The notes below the pieces were generated by a model, which saw nothing but the letters and a program-made list of their open reading frames with translations, was not told where the DNA came from and searched no databases. Of a stretch of 64,000 nt of DNA, positions 33,853 to 47,164 are shown piece by piece. A program made the position numbers and the translations under genes. The number at the start of each line of letters is the position of its first letter. Within the stretch, counting starts at the first letter, position 1. This DNA is from Amyloporia xantha (Eukaryota; Basidiomycota; Agaricomycetes; Polyporales; Adustoporiaceae), in assembly GCA_036971615.1 (NCBI GenBank), contig JAYKKR010000015.1:558001-622000 (forward strand). The letters run 5' to 3'.

Positions 33853-36800
33853 ATATTATACAGAGCTTTTTTGCTTAATATAATGGTCTTAATCTTCATC
33901 AGCATCTCAGTCCCAATCATCATACACCCAAAGTAACTCTATCGCAAACTGTAAATCTTCTACTTACACTGGGTCATCCTAGCCTGCACATCAACTTCAC
34001 ACACCGCGACGGGGATTAGCTATCCATTCAGGGAAGTAAGATGCGTATACATCTGACCGTAGACCGAAGCTGGCAGACGCGTCATGATTTGCATTTACAA
34101 CCTGCACACTGCTATGCCAGTAAGTAATACGTCCCTATGCAAGCGTACGATTTAAGATCTCACATACTTATAGTTCAACCTGAGGTCGGGAAGGTGAGGC
34201 GTCAAACCTTCCCGGGAGGACAACTTCGTTCTGTTCTCTCCCGCTGAACGACGCTCGACGCTCCCGGCCTCACAAGAATCTTGCGGCGATCTTCTGACGC
34301 CAATATTTAGAGTACGTCTGTCAAGAATCCTCCGCAATTGACGGATTATTTCCTACTACTCGAATACCGTATCATGTGGTGTGGTCGATTGAGGCACCAC
34401 AGAAACGTACCGGCGGTTGAGGCACTAAGTCTCCGTTCCCTCCATATACCTTGTTGCTGGGTTGGCCAGCTCGTAAACCCTCGGCAGGTGCACAGCATCT
34501 GAAACCACACTCTGATGACCTTGCAGCAGCGCAGCAACTTCAGAGATACGCAAGTACTTGTACTGTTTGTAGCAAACTCGACGTCGTCAAGAAAGGGTAG
34601 TTGGAAGTTGGACCAACACTGTCCATCTTTCCACTATTTGTTTCGAGGTGAAACATACGCTGTGTTATTCGTGTCTCACTCTTGATCATATTATGCAAGA
34701 AATGCCATGATCTAAAAATGTATGTTGGAATTTCTCTCTATAGAAAATTGTATAGATACAGAGGGAAGCAAGTCGTGGCTTGGTTCGTCCACTTTGTATA
34801 TTCGCTTCTTTCCATGACCCTTTGGCACAGCTCCACCGCCTCATTCTCCACGTTTCAAGTACTCTTTGGGCTTGCCTTTGGCAGGGGCTAGCGCGGAAGA
34901 AAATGAGACAACACTTGGCAATACGGTTGTTGGCCAGACTGCTAGCTTCAATTTTACCGGTAAGAGACAATGGCAATCTTCCTGAGCCTCGCTGCTAATG
35001 ACATCACAGAGGCACGGGTCTAGAGGTATGTGGCTTCACGAGGTTCAATAACGTCTTAGGGCAGCCGGTCACGAGTTGATCCATTGATGGGGTCCAATCG
35101 TCTACATATGAGGCGCCAATATGCCCCGGGGTATCATATTGCGCACCCACTATTTTATCGTTCACCACGACATTCCGCCGCAAATCATAATCTGATTATC
35201 ACGAATATGAATAGGACTGCTCCAAGCGAATATTGGCTTGACTACACTCAACATACGCCCTCAGATATCAGTCCGACCCAGTCATCTCTCACACGAGCAT
35301 TGCAGTGAACAATATCGTCCACGTCAATGGCGCATGCGACCACGTTGACGTCCGACTTCACCATCGTTCATACCAGTATCATATATAGTAGGTCAAAACT
35401 CATTGTCGAAGGTCCACTACGAACCATTATAATCCCGCACTCCTACAAGTATGATTCTGATGAGAGATCAATTGCCTGATTTTGCTGCAGTCGGGTCCAC
35501 ATCCATCTCACCCACCGCTTCGAATGTAAAGCAGCTGCTCGGAGCGGCTGTGGGAGGACCAGCAGGAGGGGCCACTACTACCTTCACAGAGAAAGGTACG
35601 CCAAGAAGAACAGGACTGCTCCAAGTGACTATGGATCTGCTCGGATTATCACCGTGGTGTCTGAGTCAGTCGTATTAGGAGGCGTACAGTCATTTGAATT
35701 GTGACGCAGTCCTGACGTCTGTGCAGCTCAGATCTCTCTCAAGGGCAATCAGGTCATTCATACACTGTCTACCGGCGACGTTTTCGGTGACGCGTCTACT
35801 TCTATCGGGCACATTCAAGTACATTACCTCCATAACAGCGTCAGCGCGAACCCGAGCAAGCTCCAGGCTTCGCCCAGAGAAAGTATCGTCAATCGGTATC
35901 CAGGCACATCCTGTCACCGCTGAGTTGCCCGACGTCCCGCAGCGCAACGATTCAGAAGCTCTATTATGCCATTATCCTGACGATTGAACCGCGTTTGCCG
36001 CCTGCCGGAATAAGCATTCCTAGTTGGACATTCTTTTTAGGACCCAGAATTTGGCATATTAATGGCGTTCAAGTTGTCGACCCTTCATCGACGAGATGGC
36101 CGTTGGAATATATTGTTAGCCCTTTGGAACTGCCCGACTGACAGGTCGCTTGTCCTTTACCCTGCATGCGTACAGGCATCAACTGTATTGGACAGGTATA
36201 AAGGATTTGTCAAATTATGCGTCGCTATCGCTCTTGTAACCTTAAGCGTGGGGCCTATGTCTGTAATTAGAGACTTAGAATTTATTTTGGCGAAGGAACG
36301 CTGAAACAATTTGAGCGATCTAACGGCCTGAGAGAAACATTCGAGATCCCCGTCCGCAGCTATTGTGCTGATCGATGCACTGGGTATATATGTACCGGCA
36401 GGGCCTGAACTAGTGCACACCTGGATGTGAATGATTCTCTCCGCCGGAGCGCTGACCCCAAGGAGTCCTTCATGATTCCGAAGTTATTTATATTGGACGC
36501 TGACGAGACGAGAATGGACCAAATTTCTCCATAATTCTTCGACTTCGCTCATAAAATTATCGCTTGCGCCGATAGCCAAGGTAGGACGTCTATGGCCAGA
36601 CCTCGCCAGTAGCTCAATTGGAGGTTGGTTATCACCGGCAGTCTTGATTCGAGTCAATCTATCGCTTAGAGTAATTCTCACGTGCCTAGACCGTAGACGT
36701 GTCTGTTCGACTTCGCTGTGCCCTCAATAATTCACAACATATACTCAGATTGTTTGCATAATTCTTCAATGATCCAGGACTTGTCTACTTCGCAGTTTTC

Positions 36801-39503
36801 GCCGTCAAGACCCAATGTCAGATCCGGCTCGCAGTACCACGAGGCTACCAGTCCTCTCTCGGTCGTCGGCTTTCCGTCGGAGAAGTTTGCCCAATAAATT
36901 CAGTTCGTGCGAACATCATTTGGGAATCAGCTACAAATTATTGTATGTTTGCGTTTCTCTTACCATTTTTGAGATATGCATTGTAGCTAACAAATGGTGC
37001 TACAATTCCAGAAGGCGCGTTTTCTCCAACTCGGGAGTTCACCCGATACGTCACTTTCATCACAATATCCTTCTTTCACTGTCCAGACGACGATTGAGGT
37101 TGTATGCTAAGCTCTCAAGACACTTGCTACAAGCTGTTTCGATTTTTGCCATTTTCTTCTTCTGGGAACCAAGATACACACATACCGTTTATGGCTGCGA
37201 CGTTGACACGAGGATACTGAAAGCTTGATCGATCCTGTTTGCCCCATCAGACAGGTGGAGTGAGATTTGCTTTGGATCCGTGGCTTCTCGGGTCTCAAAC
37301 TTCCAAGTTCTATTCTTCGATATGATTCCGCTCTATTGAATCTCGATTAAAAAGGGCGCTTAAGTTGCGACGCTACAGGCTCAACTTTGGTCGTGGATTC
37401 AGCCGCGACCTTTGAATCTGACTAATTTATCAATCCCTTTGTTCGTTCCTCCCTTTCCATATGCGACGTTTTCTGCTCCACGCTGACCATCTTACTAGGA
37501 ATGTCCGTGCTATGCGCTTATGACACATACTCAACAATCTCGGGCTCACTGCCAACGCCTTCACTGAAGCTAAGTCTTTCATTAACTGAGAATAAGCAGC
37601 TTTACGATTCGTGCTTCTCAGAGGCCGAAATTCGCCCTTTCAGACTAACCCTGGAATACCAAATCCCACACTGAAATGTGGCCGCGATTTGAGCGTTTTA
37701 TCAAGTAGGCGCTGTAGTTTCAACAATAGAATGAAAATCTCAAGTGCGTGTCGCTCACGTGGGTGTGGATAGACTTCGAAGCCGAAAAGACTTCAAATGT
37801 ACAAAGTTGGCGGGGACATTCAACTATCCTGCCTGGCTTTACACCTGGCTTTACAGATCAAATATTGCTGGTGTAAAAGCCAAGGTGCCGCAGAAAGATT
37901 TGAGCGTCCGAAAATCGCTCCACCGCCGCTTGTATCATCATCGACTGGCACTTGTTGCTAAGGCCTCAACGATACACGTCGTAGAATAGCCATCTCCTAC
38001 TGGCCACAAGTCAGAGCCTCTCATCCACACTCAGCGACAAGCTGTTTCGCGACATTTACATGGCGACAGGCTAACTGTGCCTACACTTGTCATAAGACAC
38101 CCCTTCTGTACCAAAGCGAAATGCTCCGTCACCCCATGGGCATTTTCTTCCGTCTCGGACCAGGTCGATGGCTCTGCAGCACCACTACAGTGGGCGCGGC
38201 TTTACCTAATTCCAAATTTCATCCGCTCCCACCATCTGGCCTCGTATTCTCTTCTTCAGGATCTCTAATCCCCCAATTCCGCTGGAACTAATAGTTTGTC
38301 ATGGTATTATGGTTCTCGAGGCATGCACATGCTTTTACTCAGGGTCGGTGAGTTTCATGTTTTAATTTTGCTGAAGCTACTCCTTCTGAAAAGCCGTTTA
38401 AGACAGCCGAGAAAGTGGATCGTTTGTTCTGGGTCTACTCTAGACGCAGGTGGACGATGTACGGATTGGCTGAATTTCTAGATCGACGCTCGCAGTGCCT
38501 TCCCCCCCCCTTCTTACCGCCGCGGATCGAGGCCAGTCCCTGCTCCCGAATATAGGACTCGCTAACCAAGGGAATGTCACTCAAGCCGTCTAAAGGCCAT
38601 CTGACGGTAATTTATCCTTTCTTGTGTTCACGTTTGATTATTGTCTCCTATCCATCGGGATGCGCTAGATGTTTCTGGCACTCGGCCTATTTCAAGCTAT
38701 GACGAACCGCCTTCGACGAATATCCATCCCCTTGTTCTACTTTTGGGCAAAGCAAAACATTCACAATCCCGGAGCAGGTCTTCCAGACACTCATGACTCA
38801 ATACCGGACATTCGATGCGAGCTACAAGTTCTGATGGACCAAGACCAGCTTCGACCAGACACGGAGCCAAAATTTCTGTGGCACTTCTACGTCAGGATTA
38901 TACCATATGATCGGGGCAAAGGGCTGAAACAGATATCGAGTCAGTGTCATAATATTTTGGGGGGACATCGCAAACCGTCTCGTAGCCGCGTGGAGCCGCC
39001 CTTCTCTCCTTCGTCTTCAGCATTCATTCCAGATCTGGCCCGGCATCGATGGCATGGAATTCTGATGCTATGTACACCAAAGAGGCGGAAACGATGTGAT
39101 AACCTGGTGTCTGCCCAGAATTCGGCTAGATAATATACTTAGATTACGATTTTGAGGAGCTCGGAACGAAATCCCATGCGTTTACTTATTCTTTAGTCTA
39201 CTGTTATTGAAAGAGCCTAAGGCAACTGTCGCTTTACTCAAAATCCGTTACGCCGTAATTTCTATTGCAGATCGCTCTTTGAGAATCCAGATGCTCATGT
39301 GATGGACGCTTGATCAACGGAACGCTGGGGCACTAACCGCGGACCGTTGCAGCGATCTTCAACATCGTAGCCTACAGCGCGCCCGGAGCGACTTGGATTT
39401 GACGGGTTCGAGAGTTCAGCGTGTGTTCAGACGCTGTTGCAATTCATGCGATATACTTTCCTGTCCGTCTCAGATTTCATCGTATCTTAGGACCCATCAA
39501 ATT
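33853..39503. other. Gene-poor stretch of about 5.6 kb
   Basis: The largest gap in the window. Open frames are short and scattered; the best (38669-39133, 154 codons) has no domain and no supporting exon partner. A Gly/Ala-rich frame at 35451-35678 looks like a possible decayed coding fragment. A run of ten C lies near 38504-38513. I see no transposase, reverse transcriptase, LTR pair or RNA gene. A tRNA-like box A/B pair near 36608-36660 was rejected. Confidence 0.4.
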
Positions 39504-41260
39504 ATGTTTCCATTCGTTCCGCGCAAAGTTGCTCAATCCGCCAAATCTACAATCCCTCCTGTCTCTCAGCCGGCGCCATCCACGGCCCAGCTTATTCCCG
39601 CAGACTGCACGGATGTTCTTGCTGGCCCCATCTCTCAGTCGCCGCAATCTTGCTCCAAGGGAAAGGGAAAGCAGAGAGACAGCGGTCTCACGGAGGAGGA
39701 CTACGCTATTCAAGTCTGTCTTTCTCTGTCCGACCACGCAATTTGGTCGGACCCTGAGCTGAGACGTTCGATGGCCACCGGCGAAGATGGATGTGAGTCG
39801 CAGTCTGCAGGATTTCCGAGGCGGATTTATGACATGTTTCCAGACATTCCGCTTGTTCACGTCCTCCGTCGTCCTGCCTTTGCATCAGTGTCGTATCCGA
39901 AGCCCCGAGAGACTGTCATCGTGAAGTCAATTCGTGCGCATGCTAGTGAGTTTGTAGACATTCGCATGCGAGTGTCTGCACCACTTCGTCCTACCTGGCA
40001 CGAATCAGAGAGCATACAAGATGACCTGGGTGGGTACGAAGTCCGGAGGAAGGATTGGAAGACGGCATTCCAGCTTTCACGAAATCACAGCAGGCAAGAC
40101 TGGGAGAATCGGACTATATACATGGTACTTTCCTGCAGCTCTCCGGGTTATTGCTGCTGTGACGATGTCTTCTGCACAGGAAAACATTCCGTTTCAGCAT
40201 CGGAGCATTTCCGGTATATATCGCTTCATCGGGTCTATGCTCGCACATACTTCTCCACCCTTCAACCCTTCAAAGGCCGTTCAGAATGTCTTCCTCCCGC
40301 CTCACCATCTAGACGTCCCGGGCGACCAGCCCAAGTGCAAGGGCTTCGCCCTCGTCACACTCGCACAATCCGAAGACACGGAGGGTTTGCTATCACATTG
40401 GCCATGGGATTCTCGGCGATCAACCGTAGAGAACGTGGATCATATCGCGGAAGCCCACGAGGCCGTAAAATCCGGCTTCCGAACGCTCTCAAAATCACGA
40501 TGGGCTCAACTTCAGGAGCAATATATCATTTATCGCCAGAATCTCCTAGATGAGATCGCATTTGCAGAAAAGGATAAGAACGAAGACACAACGCGGTATA
40601 CTGACCCACGCGAGGAAGTGCCGTCACCTCCTACAGATGCCCTCGCGACAACCGCGCCTTCAATTAGCGTGGTACCCTCTATGGATCTGTCGTCACCATA
40701 TCCCCATGGTTGTCTAGTGTTCGTGCGGAACGTACATCCGGAAACAAACAAGACGACTCTGCGCAAACTACTATCCCGGGCTTTCGTCGAAGATACGCCT
40801 GAGGGGCTGTTCAAAGAAGGGCTGGACTACGTCGATTTCAACAAGGGCATGGACACTGTTTGTTCTTTCCGACACGTCAGATATGGGTTGGACACTGACG
40901 CTGCCATATTTTTGTGTAATTTTGTGTAATTACCAGTGCTACCTACGGCTCGCTACACCCCAGCATACTCAGGTGCTAGTAGCTTTTTTCACTGCCAACC
41001 CGACAGCACAAACCCAAGGTCTGGATAGCGGCGGGACGCCGGCTGCGTCCGCAAATAAATTCAAGCCCATCACAGTGGAAGTCGTCGATGGTACAAGAGA
41101 AGAGCTGTATTGGAACAAAGTCCCAGAGAAGATTCGTCGACAAGCCGTGGAGAAAGCCGTCAAGCAGTCCATCCCGGAGACGAACAACAAGAGCGACCTT
41201 CGCGACGCGCCAGAGGCTGAAGGCAAACGCAAACGCAAACGTAGGAAGGGTAATCCTTGA
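39504..41260 (+). CDS. LARP7/Pof8-like RNA-binding protein with C-terminal xRRM
   Basis: Three exons, 39504-40124, 40180-40857 and 40937-41260, with phase 0 joins and 540 residues. Residues 70-200 look like a divergent La module (DYAIQVCLSLSDHAIWSDPE, then GFPRRIYDMFPDIP and VIVKSIRAHASEFVDIRM). The C-terminal RRM has CLVFVRNVHPETNKTTLRK, then LDYVDFNKGMDTCYLRLATP and a long basic helix ending KGKRKRKRRKGNP-like. A G-x-D-x-x-Y-L/I-R strand followed by a C-terminal helix is the mark of the xRRM that LARP7 and telomerase La proteins use to hold 7SK, U6 or telomerase RNA. In fission yeast the homologue Pof8 is a telomerase subunit. The assignment is from motifs only. It is convergent with the NADAR gene, with 89 bp between the stops. 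Confidence 0.6.
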
Positions 41261-41349
41261 GTCATGCGAAGATGGTCTGTACCATCTCGGACAGTCTGTA
41301 CTGCAGATATTGATACAGAGTGGATAGTTTCGGCCGTCCAGCGGCAGCT

Positions 41350-43204
41350 TCACGAACCAACACCTTCCGCTCTTAGTCGGTCTCTGACTCGGACTAGGGC
41401 CTTGCCGAGCTCGTTCGCACCCTGACCTAGCGGGCCGTCGCCCCAAAACGGGTCACGCATGTCTGAATATACGAGATCTGCTATACCAGTGTTCATCAAC
41501 AGTGAGCGCAAGGTTGGATGCTGGATCAATTTGTGATACAGTACGTCGTCCATCTGTGCACCGGGACGATCATTGCAATCAGCTCCTGCGAGATGTGCGC
41601 CCCGTCAAACCTGGAACTGACCTGGTCCAGCACGATCTGCCCCCAATCAGGCCGTGCGTGCTCATGCATGGTCTCCGACACCATGCGCGCCTCGTCCACG
41701 TCGGGGGTTGCCCGAATACGTTCTGCGATGTCCGGGTGTCGTCCCATGAACTTCATCGCTTCGAGCAGGTGGAATGCACTCGGGTACGACTTATGTTCGT
41801 AGTGCACCGGGTGTGGTGACCAGTGTATAAGCCCCGCGAGCTCATTCCTGGGATCTACTTTTATAGTCTGGCGCTGAGGAGTAGGCATACGAGCGGGGGT
41901 AGGCATGCGGGCAGGGGTATTCGCACGGATGGGGGCAGGAGAACGCCCGCGTCCGAGCGCAGAGTCAGGCCGGGGCATGGGCATAGGCGTGTTCGCAGTG
42001 GCCGAGCCAGGAACGGCAAAGCCTGCCGTCCCTGTTTGCATCATGACCTGTGGAGGCTGGTTGTACACGAAAGCTGCATTGCCACCTGGCATCTGTTGCA
42101 TCATTGGCGTACCCGCGTACATGACCGGCTGAGCGATAGGAGACTCATCCTCGTCTTCGTCACGCCGATGGGATCTGAACACATTCAGAATGCTGCCCTT
42201 ACGACGATGCCTCTCGCGACTCCTGCGGGAATCAGTCATGTAATTCCCTGTCCCGTAGACTCCAGGGTTGAATGTTTGCGGCTGGCCAGGAGTAATAATC
42301 ATGTTTCTCCTGATCGTTGAGTCGTCAACAGGGCGGCGGAGCTCTTCGAGAAGAGACATATATGGCGACATTTCAAAGATGTCTTTGGGAGGCGTGGGGA
42401 GCGGGTTATACGGGGGTGTCCGAGCCCGTCGTGGAGGTGGCTCATATCGGTCATAAGGAGGTGTCCGAGCACGCCCAGCAGATGATCCGTACTGCCCTAG
42501 AGGAGGCGGTGGATCGAACTGTCCGGGAGGGGGAGGTGGTCCATACTGACCCGGGGATGGTCCATATGGCCCTGGCTGCTGCGAATTTTGCGGTCCAGCA
42601 TTAAAGATTTGAGGCTCTGGAAACGTCACTGGCTCTGGCATGGAAGACTGTTGTGACATCTGGGGTATTATAGGGCCACCATTGTTTTGTTGACTGGGAA
42701 TGTTGGGTATCACAGGCTGCGGCATAGGCATCGCTGCACTTTGCTGGGGATAAGGCGTCTGTCCTGCGCTCGGGGTCATATTGGGTACGACATGTTGTCT
42801 TCTCCGGCCAGCAACTGTTGGGATGACGGGCCGCGATCTTGTTTGTGGAGGCTCCGGGAATCCAGCGGGCGGTTGAGGCGTCGACATATACTGATACTGC
42901 TCCGGCCCTGCGTCCCTTGACGGTCACATAGTCAGACCAGGCCCATCCTGGCACGAGTGCTATGAACGGAGGTGATAGACGCACGGAATGTTTGTTTCGG
43001 TGGAGGTTGGTACGTCTGTGCTTGCGGATACGGCTGCTGGCCATATCCCGGGCGATAGCCCATCTCAGGCGGGTAAAATGCATTTCTACCGCTGCGTCCA
43101 TTCCATGATTTGTTTCTGCGAGATTGAGAATTTGGTTGAAATCCAGTAGGAGGGTATACAGGGGGTGCGGCATATCCAGCAGATGTAGAGTTGTTGTTTC
43201 CCAT
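41350..43204 (-). CDS. NADAR (YbiA-like) domain protein with a Pro/Gln-rich N-terminus
   Basis: Three exons, 42985-43204, 41622-42907 and 41350-41553, with consistent phases and 569 residues. The first intron joins PPPKQTF to RPEQYQYMSTPQPP. The N-terminus is MGNNNSTS, which fits an N-myristoylation site. About 400 residues are rich in Pro, Gln, Met and Tyr (GQYGPPPPPGQF, ARMPTPARMPTPQRQ). The C-terminal 150 residues form the NADAR fold: LIHWSPHPVHYEHKSYPSAF, then FMGRHPDIAERIRATPD and DPFWGDGPLGQGANELGKAL. In bacteria NADAR proteins act on reactive riboflavin precursors or remove ADP-ribose from guanine. The fungal role is unknown. A TATAAA box lies 57 bp before the start, which supports the chosen ATG. 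Confidence 0.8.
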
Positions 43205-43260
43205 GCAGATTGTGTTAGGTATGTAAAGCGGAATTCCCTAGAGTATACGAGCAACTGGCG

Positions 43261-43266
43261 TTTATA
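43261..43266 (-). promoter_or_regulatory. TATA box of the NADAR gene
   Basis: TATAAA on the minus strand, 57 bp before the ATG at 43204. It argues against joining the open frame at 43485-43730 to this gene. Confidence 0.5.
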
Positions 43267-46200
43267 TCGGTAGTTTTGAATTCAATGAAGCGATAGATGC
43301 TCAGGTCATGAAAGTCGTGAGGCTAACAGGTGTAGATAAAGGCCCGCGAGTGGTGAGAGCAAGCTGTGGGCACTGGGCGACCGCAAGCAGGCTGCAATTT
43401 GGAGACGATCGGCGTCTTCGAGATCACAACATGGCATCCACGCGCTGGTCACATCGCGTGACTGAACGCGTCTTGAGTACTTCGTCACAATAATTCGTAC
43501 CCTTCTACTCTCCCACCGCCTGCTCGCGTTTTATTATAATTTACACGAGAGAATAACTTGTTACACAGAAGGCATGAGGCACTTGGTGCATTTTGAAAAA
43601 AAAATACCTGTATTCCACCGTTGTTGGCGAATGAGGGTGGACCAGGTGGCGTGGTGGACCCTGTTGGCAATGCAGGGCATCTAATGTTTCCGTACACGGA
43701 CATCTCTGGCACGTTTTCATTTACGCTCATGAGCCTTCAGTATCGCCTTTAGCCAACTGAAGTGAGTAATCCCCGCGATCATCCCTGATCGTACACGATA
43801 TTCAGATGAGTACTTACCGCTAGGTACGCCAATAACTCTCTCGCAAAGTTTTAAATACTTCAATTCCTGATTCGGGCTAGTTCCGTTTGCCTGCCTTTCT
43901 CGCTAGTCGCAACTGTGAGTCGATGAACACTTTCCACAGATAAGACGAAGATTGAAGTCCGTTCAATATCAAAGGCATGCACACTTTAGTAACGGCGAAC
44001 TCACGGGCATGCATTCCGAGTATGGTGGGTCAATGACGTAGGCTGGCCAGAGCATGCGCGACATCGGTGAGAGAGTTGGTCCCTCGCGCATTGCATGTAG
44101 TCCGGCTGCAATATTCCTTGTCTTCTTCGGCGGTGAGCGGCACGATCTATATAATTGGTCCTTCTATTCCCTACTTTGTGGCTCCCAATCCAAGGCATTT
44201 CAGAACTCGAACGGTCGCACACCGGAAGAATGGTCTGTAAGATATCGTACTGATACTGAACACCGGCGGGCAATGATGATAATAGAGATAAGTGGGCCTT
44301 CTCAATCATGGCTCGGTGTTTCGATGAGGAACCCAAATCTCTCACCGGTGCCGCGCATGCTCTATCCCGCCCACGTTTAAGCAATACACACGGAAGCCTC
44401 TCATTTTGCCATCCAATAATGATCTGCACCGCTGGCCCATCTACGCCCCACAAGGATAGCACGGCCACTGCATCTTGACAAATTCAGGCTTGCTCCTTCA
44501 AGTGCATACACTCAGCTGCATAGCGCCACGGTGAGTTGCTAGATATCCGTATACGATTCGGTAGAATTAGCGGTACATCATTACTCCGCTCCATGTTGAT
44601 TCTGTCTAATCTCACAAGGCGAGAAATTTCATCGGCACATTTGGCCCACATGACAGGTGAGTCGTCATCCACTGCAATGACAACATCGTTAATCGAGCAG
44701 AAAAACAGCTTACCGTGTGGATATCAATCGTCCTCTGCTTTGTCCACAGACGCGACCCTTGGATGAGCAAGACTTTATGCGACTTTCTGACACCGTATAC
44801 GCAACGTATCGTAGAGCTAGCCTAAAGTATGGAACAATTTACGGCTCGTCGCGTCTATCATCTAGACGATCCGACGGTTCTCATCACTGTCGCGCGATAG
44901 GGAGCAGAGAATAAGTTGCATGTGGGGCCTCCCAAGGACCACGTCAAATGCGGACATTTCATGGCAGTTGGGTGCTCCGTCCGTTTGACTTGTTCGGTAG
45001 AACGCATCCTTTCAGATTCTACAGCTCATTATCCATCATATTTCGCCACCATGGTGAGTAATCTTGTGCATATTCCCGTGGTGCGTCCTACCGTCAGATA
45101 TGTCTGCTGCTTTCGATGTGTGCAATACTTCACGGCGCTACCCGATTCTACGATCCCTGTGCCTCGGTCCACCGATGCTTCGCAGCCAACCGATGCACAT
45201 GGATGGCAATAGAAATAAATTTCCATTGACTTTCAATGACATCTTCTTTATGCGCGGGGCCTCGTCGCATCTTGTTCCTGAGTCTCCAATTCACGAAATG
45301 TCTTCCTGCCGGTTTCACCTTGACAGGTCTATTCTGAGCGGCCGCTTTCTGACTTATATTTCCAAGGAGGGCCTGACGTGGGACTATTGCTATGGGTAAG
45401 TCATATCTGACCATTCCACATATTGTTACGGTCAAACCAGCGTACAGTTGCCACGTATATAGCAATGCTGAAATTCATCATTGCAGGGTTAGGATATTGA
45501 CCTACCCCAAGATGTTTCAATTTGAGTTCAGCTCTGAAACAATATCAAGCATTATTCAGTTTATCCGTGTTTCAGTCTATCTATGAACTCTCTACTGGCG
45601 ATCGCGTCGTATATTCGAAGCCGAGGTGCAACAGCTGCGGCGCAGATATGTGTACGTTTGTGATGTGCATTCTACACGCGCTCCACATGCATTTGACGCT
45701 AATGTGGAAACGCTGTAGCTTCGTTGATTCCGTCCATTTCTGTGGCCCGAGGAGAATTTAACTCAAAAGCATTTCTCCCCAGCCGGGGCCTTGGAGAATT
45801 CGATGAAGAGCCGATCGCAACGCCACGAATATTAGTGGTATATGCCAGAGGTCCTCGATCGTCACATCGGGACTCATTTCACATCATGTCTTCGAAACTT
45901 TGTTACTCAATGCTGCGGCTTGCTGACGAATAAGTACACTGTCTATGGCAGTGCAGGCCTATACTATATCAAGCTATCCAAAATATACTAGCAGCAGTCG
46001 CTAGCAAAGTATCGGGTTGGTAAGCAGGCACCCGCCTGTCGACCTTTGGGCCGAATTATCACCAGAGTGGTCTTAAAAAACTTCCGACCTTGCCTCTGAC
46101 AGATGCAGTCACGCAGAGGCTACCGAAGTTCCGAAGTACAAGCTGACATCCATTCTACAGAACTCTGTTCCTCTTATCAGAATCAAACAGCTAAGTACAT

Positions 46201-46441
46201 CACTACTCTCAAGAACATTTTGGGATAAGCCATCCACGAACAATTTAGTCCACAACATGACCATAGTCTAGACCAGAACATAAACATCACAGCATCTAAG
46301 AGAAGGGGTAATCGAGATAGAACGAGATATACTGTCCGCGGAGCGATATGTCACTACCATACGCAATTGTTCGGGAATTATGATATCAGCATACACGGCG
46401 GCAATTCTCAGGGGATAAACGAGCCCAGTGAGTCCATTCGA
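43267..46441. other. Intergenic, about 3.2 kb, no convincing gene
   Basis: One minus-strand open frame at 43485-43730 begins MSVNENVPEMSVYGNI and reaches a donor-like GTATTT. It might be a lone exon, but no partner was found. Nothing else has coding character. Confidence 0.4.
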
Positions 46442-47073
46442 TCAAGTGCTCGATGTGGCATTGTAGATGACATGGATACTTGAGATGCCGTATTCCGCCG
46501 GGACATTTCCCTGAGCAACAACGAGATTAGCACAAGTATTATGAGTAGCGGAACCAGTGCTCTTACGGGGCAGTCAGTGTACTTTTCCACCACGGTCAGA
46601 TAGAAAGTTGTGTTTGTGAAGAACAACGATCCCTCAGCTGCAGTAGAGAAATCGGGCATTACGAGAGACGACGGCGGGGGACCGGGCGACATTGTGGGAA
46701 GGCCTGTGAAACACAACAGTTGAGCCATCTGTACACGGGGGAAAAGGGCTATCTACCCACCGAAATTAGGGATCAGCCATTCGCCGAACTCGTAAACATA
46801 GCTGCCCTCCGCGAAGTCTCCGTCCGATGTCATGTCGTCAACGGAAGGGGCCTGCTCTAGGAGCCAGACGGTGACCGGCTCGTATCCTGACTCGCAATAG
46901 TTGACGGAGTCGAAGTCAAAGTCGAAGGTGGCTCCAGGGGCAATGGCGGCGTAGTCGGAAGGTCCGACTATCGACCCTTCGACCCCTACAACGTCCTGAC
47001 GCTTGGTCGGGATGCTCGCAGCATGTCCTACAAAGACAGACAAGACGGGGATGAGTGCAAGGAGGAGCTGCAT
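46442..47073 (-). CDS. Small secreted protein
   Basis: Three exons, 46761-47073, 46567-46703 and 46442-46510, with matching phases and 172 residues. The N-terminus is a clear signal peptide (MQLLLALIPVLSVFVGHAAS), with a possible Kex2-type KR site soon after (PTKRQD). The mature part is acidic (GATFDFDFDSVNYCESGYEP), has two Cys (the second in KYTDCPGNV), and has potential N-glycosylation sites at NTT and NAT. It ends ISSIHVIYNATSST. There is no known domain. It belongs to the broad class of fungal small secreted proteins. A secreted role in substrate or host interaction is only inference. Confidence 0.75.
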
Positions 47074-47157
47074 GGCGAGTATGGTCAGATGCTGTATGTC
47101 TGACGGTCACTGAGTAGTGGGTAGTGTTGAAGAGGTCAGCCATTTCATGTGTAGGCC

Positions 47158-47164
47158 TTTTATA
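47158..47164 (-). promoter_or_regulatory. TATA box of the small secreted protein gene
   Basis: TATAAAA on the minus strand, about 85 bp upstream of the ATG at 47073. Confidence 0.55.

Noticed and set aside
36608..36660. tRNA-like sequence with TAGCTCAATTGG (box A) and GATTCGAGTC (box B)
   Set aside because: The acceptor arms do not pair, the D stem is incomplete and no T-run terminator follows. It is at best an old tRNA fossil, more likely chance.
38669..39133. 154-codon open frame in the gene-poor stretch
   Set aside because: Its mixed hydrophobic and basic composition resembles random translation; no motif and no flanking exons.
43485..43730. Open frame MSVNENVPEMSVYG as a possible first exon of the NADAR gene
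   Set aside because: A TATA box lies between it and the NADAR start, and no acceptor joins it in frame to the MGNNNS exon.
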